From Alternaria dauci (lineage: Eukaryota; Ascomycota; Dothideomycetes; Pleosporales; Pleosporaceae), in the NCBI RefSeq assembly GCF_042100115.1, contig NC_091272.1, forward strand, positions 5,270,001 to 5,334,000: a stretch of DNA of 64,000 bases, in the 5' to 3' direction. How positions within the stretch are numbered: the first letter of the stretch is position 1; every line of letters begins with the position of its first letter. The notes under the pieces are model-generated. The model was not told the DNA's origin. It worked only from the letters and a program-made list of their open reading frames with translations, and searched no databases. Of this stretch, positions 11,750 through 29,139 are shown piece after piece. The position numbers were made by a program, and so were the translations under genes.

Positions 11750-13543
11750 TCACGAACCCAAGACCTTTACTCTCATCCACTCGCTCGTGCCAACCCCAAG
11801 GTTTAATCCATTCAGTGCCCACCATCTTCTGACAGCATCTCCCCGTGCCCCCTCTACACCATCCTCGAGTGCCTCTTCAATATCACACGTTTTGTATTCC
11901 ACCTTCAAACCGCTGCGCTTCCACCACTCAAGTACATCGGCATGACCCATCTTGGTTGGTCCGACGAGCACTTGGTTGTCGAAGAGAACCTTTTCGCCGC
12001 GGAGTTTGCGCCAGTAGTCGAGAATGTGTGTGTGACCATGGGTTGAAGCTATTTTGGCTATCGTGTCTTCGTGCGAGAAGGGGATGCCAGATTCTACCCA
12101 GAAGTGGATTGCAGGTAGACATCCTGACTGTGTTGCGTAGGTTATCGACTTGCCAACCTTGAGAGGCAAGTCGTCGCGGTGAGGCTTGTTAGGAGCCTGT
12201 TCATCGACAGGCGAGGAAGGGACTGAAGGGGCAGTCCTATGCCGACTGTGCTCCTTCCACCATTTGAGAACGTGAATGTGACCCTGAGAGCTAGCCTGTT
12301 CAAGCGCGGCTTCTGTATATTTGAGGGATAGGCCAGAGTTGTACCACCAGTCGAGAGCTTGAACGGAGTTGGTACGACTTGCATTGTCCATGGCTTCTGC
12401 AGAGTACTCCTTGGTGAGGAAGGTAGGGGACGTTCTCCAATACTCGAGAATCTCCGTCTTTCCAAACACGGAAGCCTTGTGAGGAAGGAATGTGTGTCCA
12501 AATGTACTCCAGAAGAGATCCTTGTGGAACTTTTCTAGATGCATGAGAACAGGTACCATGGCAAAGCGCATAATAAGCTCAATGCACACGCGGGAGATAC
12601 GCGTGGGATTCTCAGAGTCGAACACGGCCTTGATTTCAGAGTACGGGTATGTGAGAAGCGCCCATTCTATCTTCTGCATCTGTGTCTTGGGCCCTTCGTC
12701 ACTCGCAGCCTGTCGCCACTCTTTCGGCACGGGCAGGTTCGTGTGGACATTCAAGGTCGTCGCTAATTCCCAGTCCTTGGTGAACTCGAGGACAATAGAC
12801 CAGAGCTCTGGAGGGAGGCGAGGTCCCTTGCTTCTCGTAGGTGTCAGCGTGGGGAGGTGAGCTATGGGCAGTGCGATGGTGCGATCACCGACAGCCATTA
12901 GATCAATCTGTGTTTGTATAGATTCATTGAATGCCTTGTGCCCCTCTACCCACGGGTGGTACTTTCGCCCTGAGTGGTCAAAAGACCATAGGAACGGAGG
13001 AAGGACGCGAATCCAATTCCACTTCCGGCGAATCTTGCTGATCTGCTTCCTCGACATGGGGTTCTCCCACATGAGCGTGGACATTCCCGGTATGAGCAGT
13101 ATCTTCTTCGACACATTCCAGCTGCGCAGAATCTTCAAGTGCAGGTTGGTTGTGAATCCATGGAGCATGCGGGCGAGGTTTTCGGCATCGAGCGGTGCCA
13201 GCACCAGCAAGTCGGCCCATGAGCAGTATCCTGCAACGTTGGTCTCTTGGTAGTCGGCATGTTGCCACTCGGGCGTCGTGTCATTGTCAGGGTCGTACGT
13301 GTGCCAGACGGGCTCGAGCTGGGGCGGGACGGTCGTATGGGTCGTGGTCGGGAAGTCCTTGCATGCGATGATCTTCAGCGAGACATGTTGGAGGCGATGC
13401 AGGCGCGCAACGATGGAGCAGCCAAATCGGAAGGCAGAGGGGTCGGTCAGGGCGACGAGGACGTTTAGCGTGCGCGCGGGGGTTTGCGGGGACATTGATG
13501 AGGAGGTCAAGTGCGGTGTTGGAGGCGCTGTAGGGCTATTCAC
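11750..13543 (-). CDS. Flavoprotein-like/F-box-like/ankyrin-like repeat protein
   Basis: Single exon, 597 residues, function not known. Residues ~25-185 resemble the phosphopantothenoylcysteine decarboxylase (HFCD flavoprotein) fold: a Rossmann-like start NVLVALTDPSAFRFG, then WADLLVLAPLDAENLARML (from residue 109), the LKILRSWNVSKKILLIPG stretch, and MSTLMWENPMS (154-164). Against the enzyme pattern, the catalytic histidine preceding WAD is a valine (V103), the PxMNxxMW motif reads PGMSTLMW with Ser155 instead of Asn, and no substrate-flap cysteine follows. So an intact decarboxylase is unlikely. Residues ~241-276 (PRLPPELWSIVLEFTKDWEL) look like a weak F-box. From ~345 there are repeats of the form A..G...VL.WW..SGL, as in ankyrin-like repeats. 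Upstream at 13572-13583 two adjacent TTATC (GATA) motifs occur. Confidence 0.75.
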   Translation of the reverse strand: MNSPTAPPTPHLTSSSMSPQTPARTLNVLVALTDPSAFRFGCSIVARLHRLQHVSLKIIACKDFPTTTHTTVPPQLEPVWHTYDPDNDTTPEWQHADYQETNVAGYCSWADLLVLAPLDAENLARMLHGFTTNLHLKILRSWNVSKKILLIPGMSTLMWENPMSRKQISKIRRKWNWIRVLPPFLWSFDHSGRKYHPWVEGHKAFNESIQTQIDLMAVGDRTIALPIAHLPTLTPTRSKGPRLPPELWSIVLEFTKDWELATTLNVHTNLPVPKEWRQAASDEGPKTQMQKIEWALLTYPYSEIKAVFDSENPTRISRVCIELIMRFAMVPVLMHLEKFHKDLFWSTFGHTFLPHKASVFGKTEILEYWRTSPTFLTKEYSAEAMDNASRTNSVQALDWWYNSGLSLKYTEAALEQASSQGHIHVLKWWKEHSRHRTAPSVPSSPVDEQAPNKPHRDDLPLKVGKSITYATQSGCLPAIHFWVESGIPFSHEDTIAKIASTHGHTHILDYWRKLRGEKVLFDNQVLVGPTKMGHADVLEWWKRSGLKVEYKTCDIEEALEDGVEGARGDAVRRWWALNGLNLGVGTSEWMRVKVLGS

Positions 13544-14921
13544 GTCAAAGTGTTAGACCGCCATTGGCCGTCGCCTTATCTTATCTGATGTCGCCGCCAG
13601 GCATTCTGGCCCACGCCAGGTACGCTGGAAGGGCTGGAGGAACGGACAAAGTCAGCAACTTGCACAGCATCTGGGCCAGTAGGTAAAAGGGCCGACGGAG
13701 TCGCATGTACGCGTCAAACATCAAGTAATCCCATGGTTAATGCATTGCCGTTACATCTGATCGACCGAGGCTTGGCGGCAATTTTCTCGTCAAGCACTGT
13801 TCTTACATCAGAGGCGGACGGTCCTGGTGTGCCAGTCACGTGATCGGAAACAGACAGTCGGACCTTGTGGGGAAGGGCTGGCGATGGGTTCCGCGGAAGA
13901 GCAAGGCCAGGCGTACCGTTCGTCGAGCAAGAGCAAATGTCAGACATGTCACGGCTGCTATGTGAGGGTGTGCATGGTGCGTAGGTGGCCACGGAGCTGC
14001 GGTGAGACGGTGAAGCGGTGGAGACGTTTATTGTTCAAGTTTGTCCGACGCTGGACAACAGACACGCAGATGATCATCTCGCCCGCGTCGGCTGAGACGC
14101 ACTTTAGGTTCGGCGCTCCAGCAGCCACACGCTGGGCGCATCTCACCGATGACGTAGCCTCGCTCTCGTATTAACTCCCGCCGCGCCGCAAGACGGGAGT
14201 GGGTCGCAGGTGATGGAATTTATCGAGAAAGACCATGTTAGGGGCAACATGCGCTATGCCCATCGCGGTCTAAATCGACGATCGCAGACTGTGTGCGAGC
14301 GACTATGCTCAGATCCTCCATGATCGACATTTTGAGGGCGCATCAAGCCATCCAAGTGTCTTTCGGGCCCTCAATGGCAGTCGTCCATCTCATCAAGTAG
14401 ACGGTGACGCGCCGCCCGGCCTGCCGTTGTGTCTGCACCAGTGCAGCTTAGGAGAAAGCCTAGTCGTTGCCCGTCGTCTGGTCTTGTATTCTTCTGTCGC
14501 TTTCCCCCGTTTTAGAGCCTCGCACTTACTGCTGCTCAGACGATCTAGAATTCGCCCCTCTCACGCCAGCCCTGCTGGAGATCTTCCACAGCACCACCTC
14601 TTCTGCCAACTTGATGAGGCTGCTAGGCCCGCCCAACACCCACCTCTGGCAAAAAGAACGAGACTCCTATTAGGGACTGTCCACGCTATCGCCACCTGTT
14701 TCCCGGTCCCTGCATAACGCCAAGTCACTCTGCGTGCCCATGAGCGACGCCTTCATAAATCTACTCCTCACGATAGCGACCGCCACACTCCCATGGACGC
14801 CTGAAGGCTCAAGCCGACCGTGTGCGCGTGTCTTTATTCCTAGCGACCGTAGCCAGGCCATCGGAGCCCTCCCCGTCCTGCCAGCGGCGTTCACGCGTCG
14901 TCGTCGACGACTCTGAGCTCC
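13544..14921. promoter_or_regulatory. Intergenic region between divergent genes
   Basis: 1.4 kb between the starts of the flavoprotein-like gene (-) and the phytochrome gene (+), so both promoters should be here. Adjacent GATA-type motifs (CTTATCTTATC) lie near 13571-13581 just upstream of the minus-strand start. Short open frames are not supported. Confidence 0.5.
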
Positions 14922-17900
14922 ATGTCTCAATCACCCAGGCAGACCCCCAACTCTGGTCCTCAGGACGATGGTCGCTTCAACTTCTCTACCGTGTCGCCCG
15001 TGCCAGAAGAGCTGTACACCCCCAGTGCTGGCATACAGACGACCGACTTCGCTTCTTTGCCACCCTCTAACGCTGCACATGGGGGCCCTGGCAATGAAGC
15101 AGCTTCGAGCGTTTTGAGCCCCTCCGCTACCGACCGAGTCTTCCCCATACGTAGCGCTATCAGCGTCGACCCTTCTCCCACCCCAAAGGGCGGCCATCCG
15201 CAGGGCGACTACTTTCACCCATACTCACGGGCCAACGACTCGCGCTTCACGAGCGACTCGCGCAGGGCATCGCAGGGTTCCAACACTTCACATTCGTCAC
15301 ATGCCTCGCAACGCAACTGGGGTTTGCGCCACGGGAGGAACATGCCTGAACCGGGTTCCGACACCCAGCGCTCATCGTTCAAATCAAGCCAAAGAGGTGA
15401 CAACTCGAGAATTGCTGCCCCAATCCCGCCTCCCCAGCTGTTCAACGACCTGTCATCTACAAAATCGGGTGGGAGCGCACAAAACGGCAGTCAATCACCA
15501 GGTTCCAAGGCCGAGGGTGCACCGTCAATCGGAGGCGCTTCTGCTAGGAGCGGTATGAGCAGCCTCGACATGGGCGGTCTGATCACACACCGATTCAAGC
15601 ACGTCACCACCGAGGGAGGACACATGGTCATAACAGGTCGCGAGGGCGATACTCTACAGCGCTGCGAGGACGAGCCCATCCACCTCCCAGGCGCTGTGCA
15701 AGGCTTCGGTCTACTGCTCGCACTGCAGGATGATCCTGAAGGGAGTCTGCTAGTGCGCGTCGTGAGTGAAAACTCTAAGCGCATTCTCGGGCGCACCCCA
15801 AAGGAACTTTTCGAATTGGAGAGCTTTACGGACATTCTCTCTGAAGAGCAAGCTGACAATCTCTTGGACCATATCGACTTCATCAAGGACGAAGACTCCG
15901 ACGTCACATCCAACGGGCCCGAAGTCTTTACCATGTCGGTTAAAGTAGCTGGCTTTAATCGACCGCGCAAGCTATGGTGCGCAATCCATATGAACGATGC
16001 CAACCCTGGTCTTGTCATCTGCGAGTTCGAGCTTGAAGAAGATCCATTATATCCCCTGGTTCCCCCAAACGACCTCACGCCAGAGCTGCCGGAAGATACT
16101 TTGGCCAGCCAGCCTACGGCCGAGGAGCTACTTGAGAGTACAGAAATCAAGAGCAAACCCCTGCGGGTCCTACGCAGTGCGCGGAAACGAAAGGGCGAAG
16201 CGGCTGCCATGGAGGTTTTCAACATCATGTCTCAAGTACAAGAACAACTGGCCGCGGCGCCATCATTGGAAAAGTTTTTAAAGGTTCTTGTGGGTGTGGT
16301 CAAGGAGTTGACTGGCTTCCATCGCGTCATGATATATCAATTCGACCAAACCTTCAACGGCCGTGTCGTCACCGAACTTGTCGACCCCCGCGCAACCAAG
16401 GATCTCTACAAAGGCTTGAACTTTCCTGCCTCTGATATCCCCAAGCAGGCTCGAGAACTATACAAGGTCAACAAAGTACGTATGCTCTACGATCGCGACC
16501 TAACAACCGCAAGGCTTGTCTGTCGTACCGCTGAGGATTTGGAGAATCCTCTCGATCTCACGCATTCATATCTTCGCGCAATGTCTCCTATCCATCTCAA
16601 GTACCTGGCGAACATGGCCGTAAGATCCTCAATGTCTATCTCTATCAACGCTTTCAATGAGCTGTGGGGTCTCATCGCCTGTCATTCATATGGGCCGCGC
16701 GGTATGCGAGTGTCGTTTCCTATCCGCAAGATGTGTCGCATGGTCGGCGATGCAGCGTCCAGAAACATTGAAAGATTATCGTATGCCTCTAGATTACAGG
16801 CTAGGAAGCTTATCAACACGGTACCGACGCAACACAACCCTTCCGGATACATCATCGCTTCTTCTGACGACCTTCTGAAACTTTTCGACGCTGATTTTGG
16901 TTTATTGTCTATTCGGGACGAGACGAAGATTCTTGGTGTCCTGGAAAACTCACAGGAAGCTCTAGCCATGTTGGAATACCTCAGAATGAGGAAAATCCAG
17001 TCTGTCATGACCTCCATAGATATTGTCTCGGACTTCCCGGATCTGCGATACCCCCCTGGTTTCCATATCATAGCCGGAATGCTCATCGTTCCGTTGTCGG
17101 TGGATGGCGAGGACTTCATTGTCTTCTTCAGGAAGGGTCAACTGAAAGAGGTGAAATGGGCGGGCAACCCATATGAGAAGTTCATAAAAGAAGGCACTGA
17201 AGGCTACCTAGAGCCCCGGAAGAGCTTCAAAACATGGTCCGAGACTGTCGTTGGAAAATGCCGCGAATGGACAGAAGAGGAGATCGAGACCGCCTCGGTA
17301 CTTTGCTTGGTTTATGGAAAGTTCATAGAAGTCTGGAGACAGAAAGAAGCCGCTCTGCAGAGCAGCCAGCTGACCCGATTGTTGCTGGCGAACTCGGCAC
17401 ATGAAGTACGTACACCGCTCAATGCAATCATCAACTACCTCGAGATAGCGTTGGAGGGCGCCCTGGACACGGAAACGCGGGAGAACCTTTCGAGGTCGCA
17501 CTCGGCATCCAAATCACTCATATACGTGATCAACGACTTGCTAGATTTGACAAAGACAGAAGAGGGTGGACCACTCATTAAGGGAGAATCGTTCAATTTC
17601 AAGGAAACAGTAAAAGAGGCTACGGACATGTTCAGAAATGACGCCAAGCGGAAGAACATTATTTACGAAATTATCGAACACCCCGGTTTGCCTACTCTAT
17701 GTATCGGCGACCAACGCCGAATTCGCCAAGCAATATCCAACATCACAGCGAATGCGATCCAGAACACCACTCAAGGAAGTGTCAAAGTGGAGGTGTGTGT
17801 TGCAGCAAAACCGAGCAGAGATCACGTTGAGGTGGAGATTGCAGTATCAGACACAGGTGTTGGCATGAGCCAGAAGATGCTCGATCAACTCTTCTATGAC

Positions 17901-19501
17901 CTGGAGCAAGTCCAGTCGGAGCCCACGTCTATGCTAGAGGACGCTCTTTTGCCGGATTCGAAGAAAATCGTAGAACAAGGCAGAAAGTCGACATTAGGTC
18001 TTGGTTTGGCAGTCGTTGGGCGCATCATCAGAAACATGAATGGTCAATTGAGATTGCGATCAGAAGAAGGGAAAGGCACAAAATTCGTCATACAGTTTCC
18101 GTTCGACCTTCCAGATGCCGAAGTAGAATCTTTATCGACAGCAGATGCCTCGCCAGCTGGCAGCGTAACACCCCACGCTGAAAGTGCGCTTCCGAGCATC
18201 CTACCTGGTCCTGAGGATGGTGAGCGAACTCTGATTGCACCGAGCCTTTCACGCAACGCTTCCGATAGCGAATCGAAGGACACTTCAAACGGCAGGGTAA
18301 TACGAAGGTCGAGTGCGGAGAGTTTGATAAGTAAAACTAGCCTACGCAGCTTCAAGAGTGGATCAAGCCAGAGAAGCGATGTTGACAGACTCATCGACGC
18401 TATACAAGAACCGCACATGATTGGTAGAGGTGATGCTAGTCCTGGAGCACGCTCACTGAGGCCGATTTTGACGAAACGCAACAGCCTTGAGCCTGGCGCT
18501 CCACGCATAAGATCCAAGAGCCTTGAGCACATCAGCAGTCAGCCTGTTATTCCTCCACACAAGAGAACCACGCACTCCGACCATCCTGGTGAGGAAAGCG
18601 TTGGCGGTTCCTCTGCTCCTGTCACGGCATTGAAGATACCTGATGCAGGTGGCGATAATCCGATGGATCCTCGGCCAAAGCCTGGAAGCATACTCGGAGA
18701 AATACAGGGTGATACGCCTATCGAACCGTCTGCTGAACCAGAGAAGCTGAACGCGGATTACATGCGCGTACTTGTCGCTGAGGACGACCCAGTCAACAGC
18801 CGAATTGTGAAGAAGCGATTAGAGAAGCTTGGGCATGAGGTTCACCTCACCGCCAACGGCGAGGAGTGCTCGTCGGCGTACTGCGACAATTCTAAAAGCA
18901 TCGATGTTGTCCTCATGGACATGCAAGTTAGTGCAGTGCGCTCCAGACTCTGTTGTTTATGCTAATATCTGTGAAGATGCCAATTGTCGACGGACTTACC
19001 TCCACCAAGATGATACGATCATTCGAGAAGCTACACTACGACATATATTCTGCCCGAGCTGCCTTCTGCGGACGCGTGCCTATCATTGCCGTCTCCGCAT
19101 CCTTGATCGAGCGCGACCGTCAACAATACATCGACGCCGGGTTCGATGCATGGATCCTGAAGCCAATCTCTTTCGACCGACTCAACAAACTGATGGCTGC
19201 TATTGTCAACACCGACATTCGACACCAGTGTCTCTACCAACCCGGAGAGTGGGAGAAGGGCGGATGGTTCCACAGCGGGAAGCACAGCGCTGACGAAGCC
19301 GACACGAAACCATCAGGCGAAGCGCCCATGTCCAACCCTTCAGAAGAGGTGGATGAAGCGATCATGCGATCGGAAGACCCAATGGCTGGGGTAGAGAATG
19401 AAGGGGGCGAGATCTCCAACGAACAGGAACGACTTTTACACAACCAGGAGGAGGGAAAGATCGAGCCACCACCCGATGACGCCTCCGAACCCCCAGCTTG
19501 A
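14922..19501 (+). CDS. fphA: Fungal phytochrome hybrid histidine kinase
   Basis: Exons 14922..18926 and 18977..19501 (50-nt intron), 1509 residues. Red/far-red sensing two-component kinase. Order of parts: disordered Ser-rich N-terminus (1-~215); PAS with the putative bilin-binding Cys248 in RCEDEPIHLPGAVQGFG; GAF with PASDIP (Asp505) and PIHLKYL (His558); PHY with the tongue motif PRKSF at ~765; HisKA with phospho-acceptor His827 in AHEVRTPLNAI; HATPase with DTGVGM (Asp977) and LGLGLAVVGRI; a long Ser-rich linker; and a receiver domain (AEDDP, Asp1333 in LMDMQMP, AVSAS, LKPIS). The intron falls inside the receiver domain, between LMDMQ and MPIVDG. All residues expected for bilin binding, phosphotransfer and reception appear present. 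Known fungal relatives bind biliverdin and act in light-controlled development. Confidence 0.96.
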
Positions 19502-22500
19502 GACATTTGTAAGACATGTATTTCATCATGTGTGTTAACACTCTACTGCCGCCGGTCCATCGCTCAGCGCATGTCGGTCCATCCAGAGCACGCAACACCT
19601 GCCACCCACTGCCGTTGTCTGGCGATGCGGAACGGCGTCGCAGTCTTTCTTTCTCTGAGCGCCTCCATGGCCCTGTGTGACGGGGTCCCAGGTGTCATGG
19701 GTCCGCGCATACCTTTTCACCCTATACATATATTTTCCAGTGCTTTTTTACGGTCTGGCGGCATAGTTAGGTATTGGCCTGTAAGCATTGAACAGGTTTG
19801 GGGCGGGCGTGTGTTATTTTATTAGGTGCAAAATAGACCCAATCGTCTCTGACGTTTAGATGGCAGGCGGTGATGGGGGCAGATGTGTTTTATTGTTATA
19901 GCATACGTTCTGTGACGAGGAGCGTTTTCTGTTGCAACGACAGAATAGGACGCAAAAGACGGGGCGTGGGTAGTAGGATAGATACGAGGCTAATGAAAGT
20001 GTACGAAAAGATAAGACGAAGGTCTTGGATGTCTATGCGTTGATGTGATTGCTCGGAATGATATGCCGAAGAGCGGTATTCTTATATTTTATACTTTGAA
20101 CCATGAGGTTGGCTGGGATTCCGGATCCATTCAACCACTCTGGACTTTCGTCATTTTATGTGCTGCATCAAATTTCCGCTGCAGGCAAACAATGCCCAGG
20201 TTGCCTTGATCTCTAGGTTGTCTCTTCGGCATTGTTGATGGCGTGATGGGCGTGACGGGCGTCCCGGAAGTCTTTGCTTTGATGCTTGTCTAAGAACTTG
20301 GTGATAAGCAAGCATATTGGCAGCACTGCTACTAAACGTTTTATTTCAAGAGTGGCAGACGGGCAGCAAACTTTGATAGAGAAAGGATGCAGGACTGCCA
20401 AGACATGGAGGACCAATATTTCCGTTTCTGGAGACGATTGATAGGAGCTCAGCTACTTAAATTCGTGGGCTTACACAAGAAGAACTTGCATCTCCGAGGC
20501 TGTAGTGTTCTTGGCCTTGATGTAGCGAAATTATCGCGGCGACATGACTATATTTTTATGTGCAAGAGACCTCTAAAAGTTTAAAAATTTGTTGAACGGT
20601 AAGTGGAAGAGGGTATGTTGGAATGCGTTATTTTCATGTGAACTGGGAAATGTGATAGCTAGGCGGGACAAAAGAGATGGTATCGAGTACGTGTTCTAAT
20701 TCTTAGATGTATTATTTCAGAAGCATGTGTACACGTGTTGCACTTCGTAGGTGATAGCAAATTCCAAGCTTGACATGTATCATCGCAACGAATAGATATA
20801 ATCAGAGCGACTTCAAGAGTTGATTGGCTGGCAAGCATCACCGTATTCGCTTGATAACCTCATTATACTCGAAAACGCCCAAGTCTCTTTTGAGTGACAT
20901 ACTCGAGCTGAGCACCCCTTTGCAAAAAGCAAACCCAACACGGGACATAAAGTTTGACCTTGATGTTGCTTGCGCTCTGAATGCCGTATGCCTACGTTAT
21001 CACAGGAGGCCATCCCAAGCATGCGCGTCGTCGCGTCGCGTCGCCTCAGCTACACAATCGCGTGGTCTCTGGCCCCATTCACCAAATTAGGTAGACTAAA
21101 AGCTACAAAAGTATGGAAGCGCGCCGGGATCCGGGACGCAGAAGCTATGACGTCGAAGAAGCAAAAAAAGTCAAGACTTGAAAAGTGTCAAGTACAAGTC
21201 TGACGATGATCGTCATAGTTCCCCAGTGGGCCGTCTCATGATTTTTCTCTCTCTCAGACTGGTCTAGACTCGGGAAGGATAGCTGACTGGATCGACGTTG
21301 TGTTAAATTATCAAATTTCCACCTGCCAGCCTTGCGCGGGCTTCCTGCAGAAGGGGGGCGGAAAAGATACCCAGGCCGGTGGTTAGAAAAGAACGTTTAA
21401 TGGTGCGCGGGTAGGAAGCCGCCAGACGGGAGAAGGACCGTCTACCGCGGCCGTAGGGGTATGCTTGTCCCTGTGCGGCTTGTGCTTTGCATGCTCATTA
21501 CTCGTCGACTTGTAAGGAGTTGTGTGAGTTGTTCGTACAACGTTGGTTTTGGAGCCTTTTAGGCGAGTTTGCTGGCAGTTGTTGAGTGACGCCGTGACTC
21601 CTGAGTTCTACATACATTTCCATGTTGTTGCGACTATCCGTTTGTGGACCCATGGGCTGCTGCTGTCTCGCGTGCTTTGGGGTTATTAACTTCGCTTTTG
21701 TGCAACCCGCAAGCTGCATGCGTGGGAGTAGACGTGCATGGCGTGTTTCATAACGGCAATGGTTGAGTCTATCGTGACGCTGTGCTCTGCGGCAAGCGAT
21801 GTTGCAAAGGACTGGTGATAAGCGCCAAGTGGGGCGGGTATGCGATTTGGTCTGGAGGAGGCTGGCCAGCGACTAGTCGTTTCTTCCAAGGCTCAGGACT
21901 GACATGGCATTGCCCATTGATGTGCTTCACTTTTACCCTGCAGTGATGTTTCCACGGTGCCGAAGGCGAAAGGGACGGTTGCGCGGTCAACGCAAGACGA
22001 TCTGTCGGCGGGCATAGAGGTAGGTGGTGGGGGCATAACCGCGGGTGCGAGATGTGAGCGACCAAGGAAGAATTGTACATGTCGAGCAAGAAGGAGCGAC
22101 AGCATGACAGATTCAAGTATAGATGCGCAAAGCGCGGATGATTGAATAGACTTGTGAGGTTAGTTCAGGATAGTGTGTTGCGGTGCGGCAGTAGTACTGC
22201 TGGATCGGGCGCGGTAGACAAAGAACTAGACAAGACGGCTTCCATTGTGTCGTTGCAGCACGGCAACATGGAGGGAGAGACGTTAGAGCTACTGCACACG
22301 GCGACAGCAGTTTGGGACGGTAGATGTCAAACGCGGGCGGTGCATGAGTCGGCGGCCTGTAGACGTCGGCGGCGCAAGGACGTCTTTTTGAAACGGATCT
22401 TGGGGTGGAAATTGGACAAGTCCCCCCCCCCAGTTAGCCCTGCGACGAGCATGGCGGAACGTTGTTACGGCCAGTGTCTGCCCTCTGTGCTCCGAACGTC

Positions 22501-22704
22501 TGTAACTGTTTCTACCGTTAATTCTCTTTCCACGTCGTCTCCAATCACTGCCTCCCGCGCCACGCTCTCTCTCTCACCCGCCCGTTCTGGCTAGACGCGC
22601 CGGCTAGGTGTATTTCCTGGTTCAGGTATACTTGCAGCCTGCTTGACGTGTGACGTTCGCTTCGATCCATTGGACACCAGCCCCCGAGCTGTGAGGGCAG
22701 CAGA
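19502..22704. other. Long gene-free region
   Basis: 3.2 kb between phytochrome and the Ste20-type kinase, the longest gap of the window. It must hold the 3' UTR of the first and the promoter/leader of the second. Contains CGTCG short repeats near 21024-21045 and a run of Cs near 22430. Open frames up to 150 codons (22142-22594) have no family features. No transposon, tRNA or terminal repeat recognised. Confidence 0.5.
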
Positions 22705-25491
<2,787 letters not shown>

Positions 25492-26577
25492 TGTTTCTTA
25501 TTTCGTCATGAAAGTCTCTTAACATCGGAACTTAGGTACGGGCAATGCGCAAACCAACGGCCACGATTCGTTAACCACGAGCACGGATTCGTTTGCTGGT
25601 TGGTATGGCAAGACGATGGAATTCTAAAGGTGACGGCATGGTGCAATTTACGAGTCCGCACATGCAACCCCAGTGGCGATTCTCCAAGCGACCAGCCTCT
25701 CATTGTCGTGTCGCGGCAGCACCAGCAGCTCGACAGTCGGTATGCAAAGGTCGAAGCCTCATACTGCTGTTATACACGACGAGCATTGTCGAGCGAATTA
25801 GCCAGCGCGTCCTATCTTGTTCAACAGGTTACATTCGCGAGCACATCTTTCGTGCTGTTTCCACATGGCTTGAGTGTAGAAGTTGGCGTACATTCCCCGT
25901 CTCATGATCTGACAGTTTTCTTGGGTTACAGAAGGACGCGGATCCGTCTTACACGACTGTCTACTATATACTATGTGCAATCTTTAGTGTCTATACTATT
26001 TGGGGGATTTACAACCTTGTCCGGCGATGGCATTCCCGGCATACAGAAAAGTCAAATACAAATATGCTTCCTCGCTTTGGTGCTCAGACGAAAGTTTGCT
26101 ACGTGTCCCTCACAAGAAAGTTGCGTCACAACAAGAAAGCTGTTTCTAATCGTTTGTTGAAGCCGAGTTAATGTCAGAGGTATGTACTATTATTCCATCT
26201 GTTGCATCGCTCAGCGGCGATCCGAGAATATTGCGATAGGCGTTGGCTTGGTGGATGTGGTGACCCGAGCTCTCGTGGGCTGCCCAGATGTGGCTGAGAA
26301 CTTCGTCATCCGCCCCGCTAGTCGAGTCGGGCGCGAGAGCTCAGCCCGCGCGTATACGACACCGAGTTGCCTCATGCTCGACTTTCGCTCCTACCTATAA
26401 CACGCCCCTCCTCCCAACCAACCGCACTCCCTTAGTACAAGCTGAGTGCACTTCCGACTTAGCTGCCGCTTTTGTACTTTCAACATCAACCCCTCCCCTC
26501 GGCTTTAAGGCACCAGCGCCCCCGGAGAGCTTCACCATACCTACTGAGCCGCAGCACGCTGGGAATAGGCAGCCGTG
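25492..26577. other. Intergenic region
   Basis: 1.1 kb between the kinase stop and the HSE1 start. A 186-codon frame (25600-26160) has no protein-like features and no start context. Nothing else supported. Confidence 0.5.
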
Positions 26578-28639
<2,062 letters not shown>

Positions 28640-29139
28640 AATCGGTCTTGGAGGAGGATTGCGTGACCGTAATACCATGTAGTTGACATAGGTTGCAGTG
28701 TAAGCGTAATACCTGGTTTTGTAAAGATCAAAATACTACCAATTTGTAACTACTCTTGCATGGACCATATATCTTGACATGTGCATGGAAAAGTGTATAT
28801 TGGGACTCTTTCGCCATCACCTTACGATGAACTTCCCCATTGTAGATTTTGCAGACTTTTGTGCCTATCGTCTCAAGTCTAACAATTTGTTTTCGAACAC
28901 ACATCACATGATTTCAAGATCCAACATCTAAGCTTTCATATCTGTAATTCATCTACAGTCATGGCAATATCCCCATTCTAGGCTCGACCAAGATGAAGTC
29001 ATAGATGCTCCTTTTCCATGCCGAAACGAACATCATGTGTGCCCACAAGATCATTCATAACCCGAAATATGCTCCCAGCTTTTGGTAGATAGTAAATGTC
29101 GTTACATCCCTATATATTCATGAATCCGAAAAACCCGCC
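28640..29139. other. Convergent intergenic region
   Basis: 500 bp between the 3' ends of HSE1 (+) and the KH-domain gene (-). AT-rich, no coding frame supported. Confidence 0.6.

Noticed and set aside
13571..13583. Adjacent TTATC (GATA-type) motifs upstream of the flavoprotein-like gene
   Set aside because: Such short motifs occur often by chance; not enough to claim light or nitrogen control.
22142..22594. 150-codon plus-strand open frame upstream of the kinase
   Set aside because: No domain, no splice link to the kinase frame, composition unlike neighbouring proteins; most likely leader or promoter DNA.
25600..26160. 186-codon plus-strand open frame after the kinase gene
   Set aside because: Lies in the 3' flank, lacks an ATG-like context and protein-like composition.
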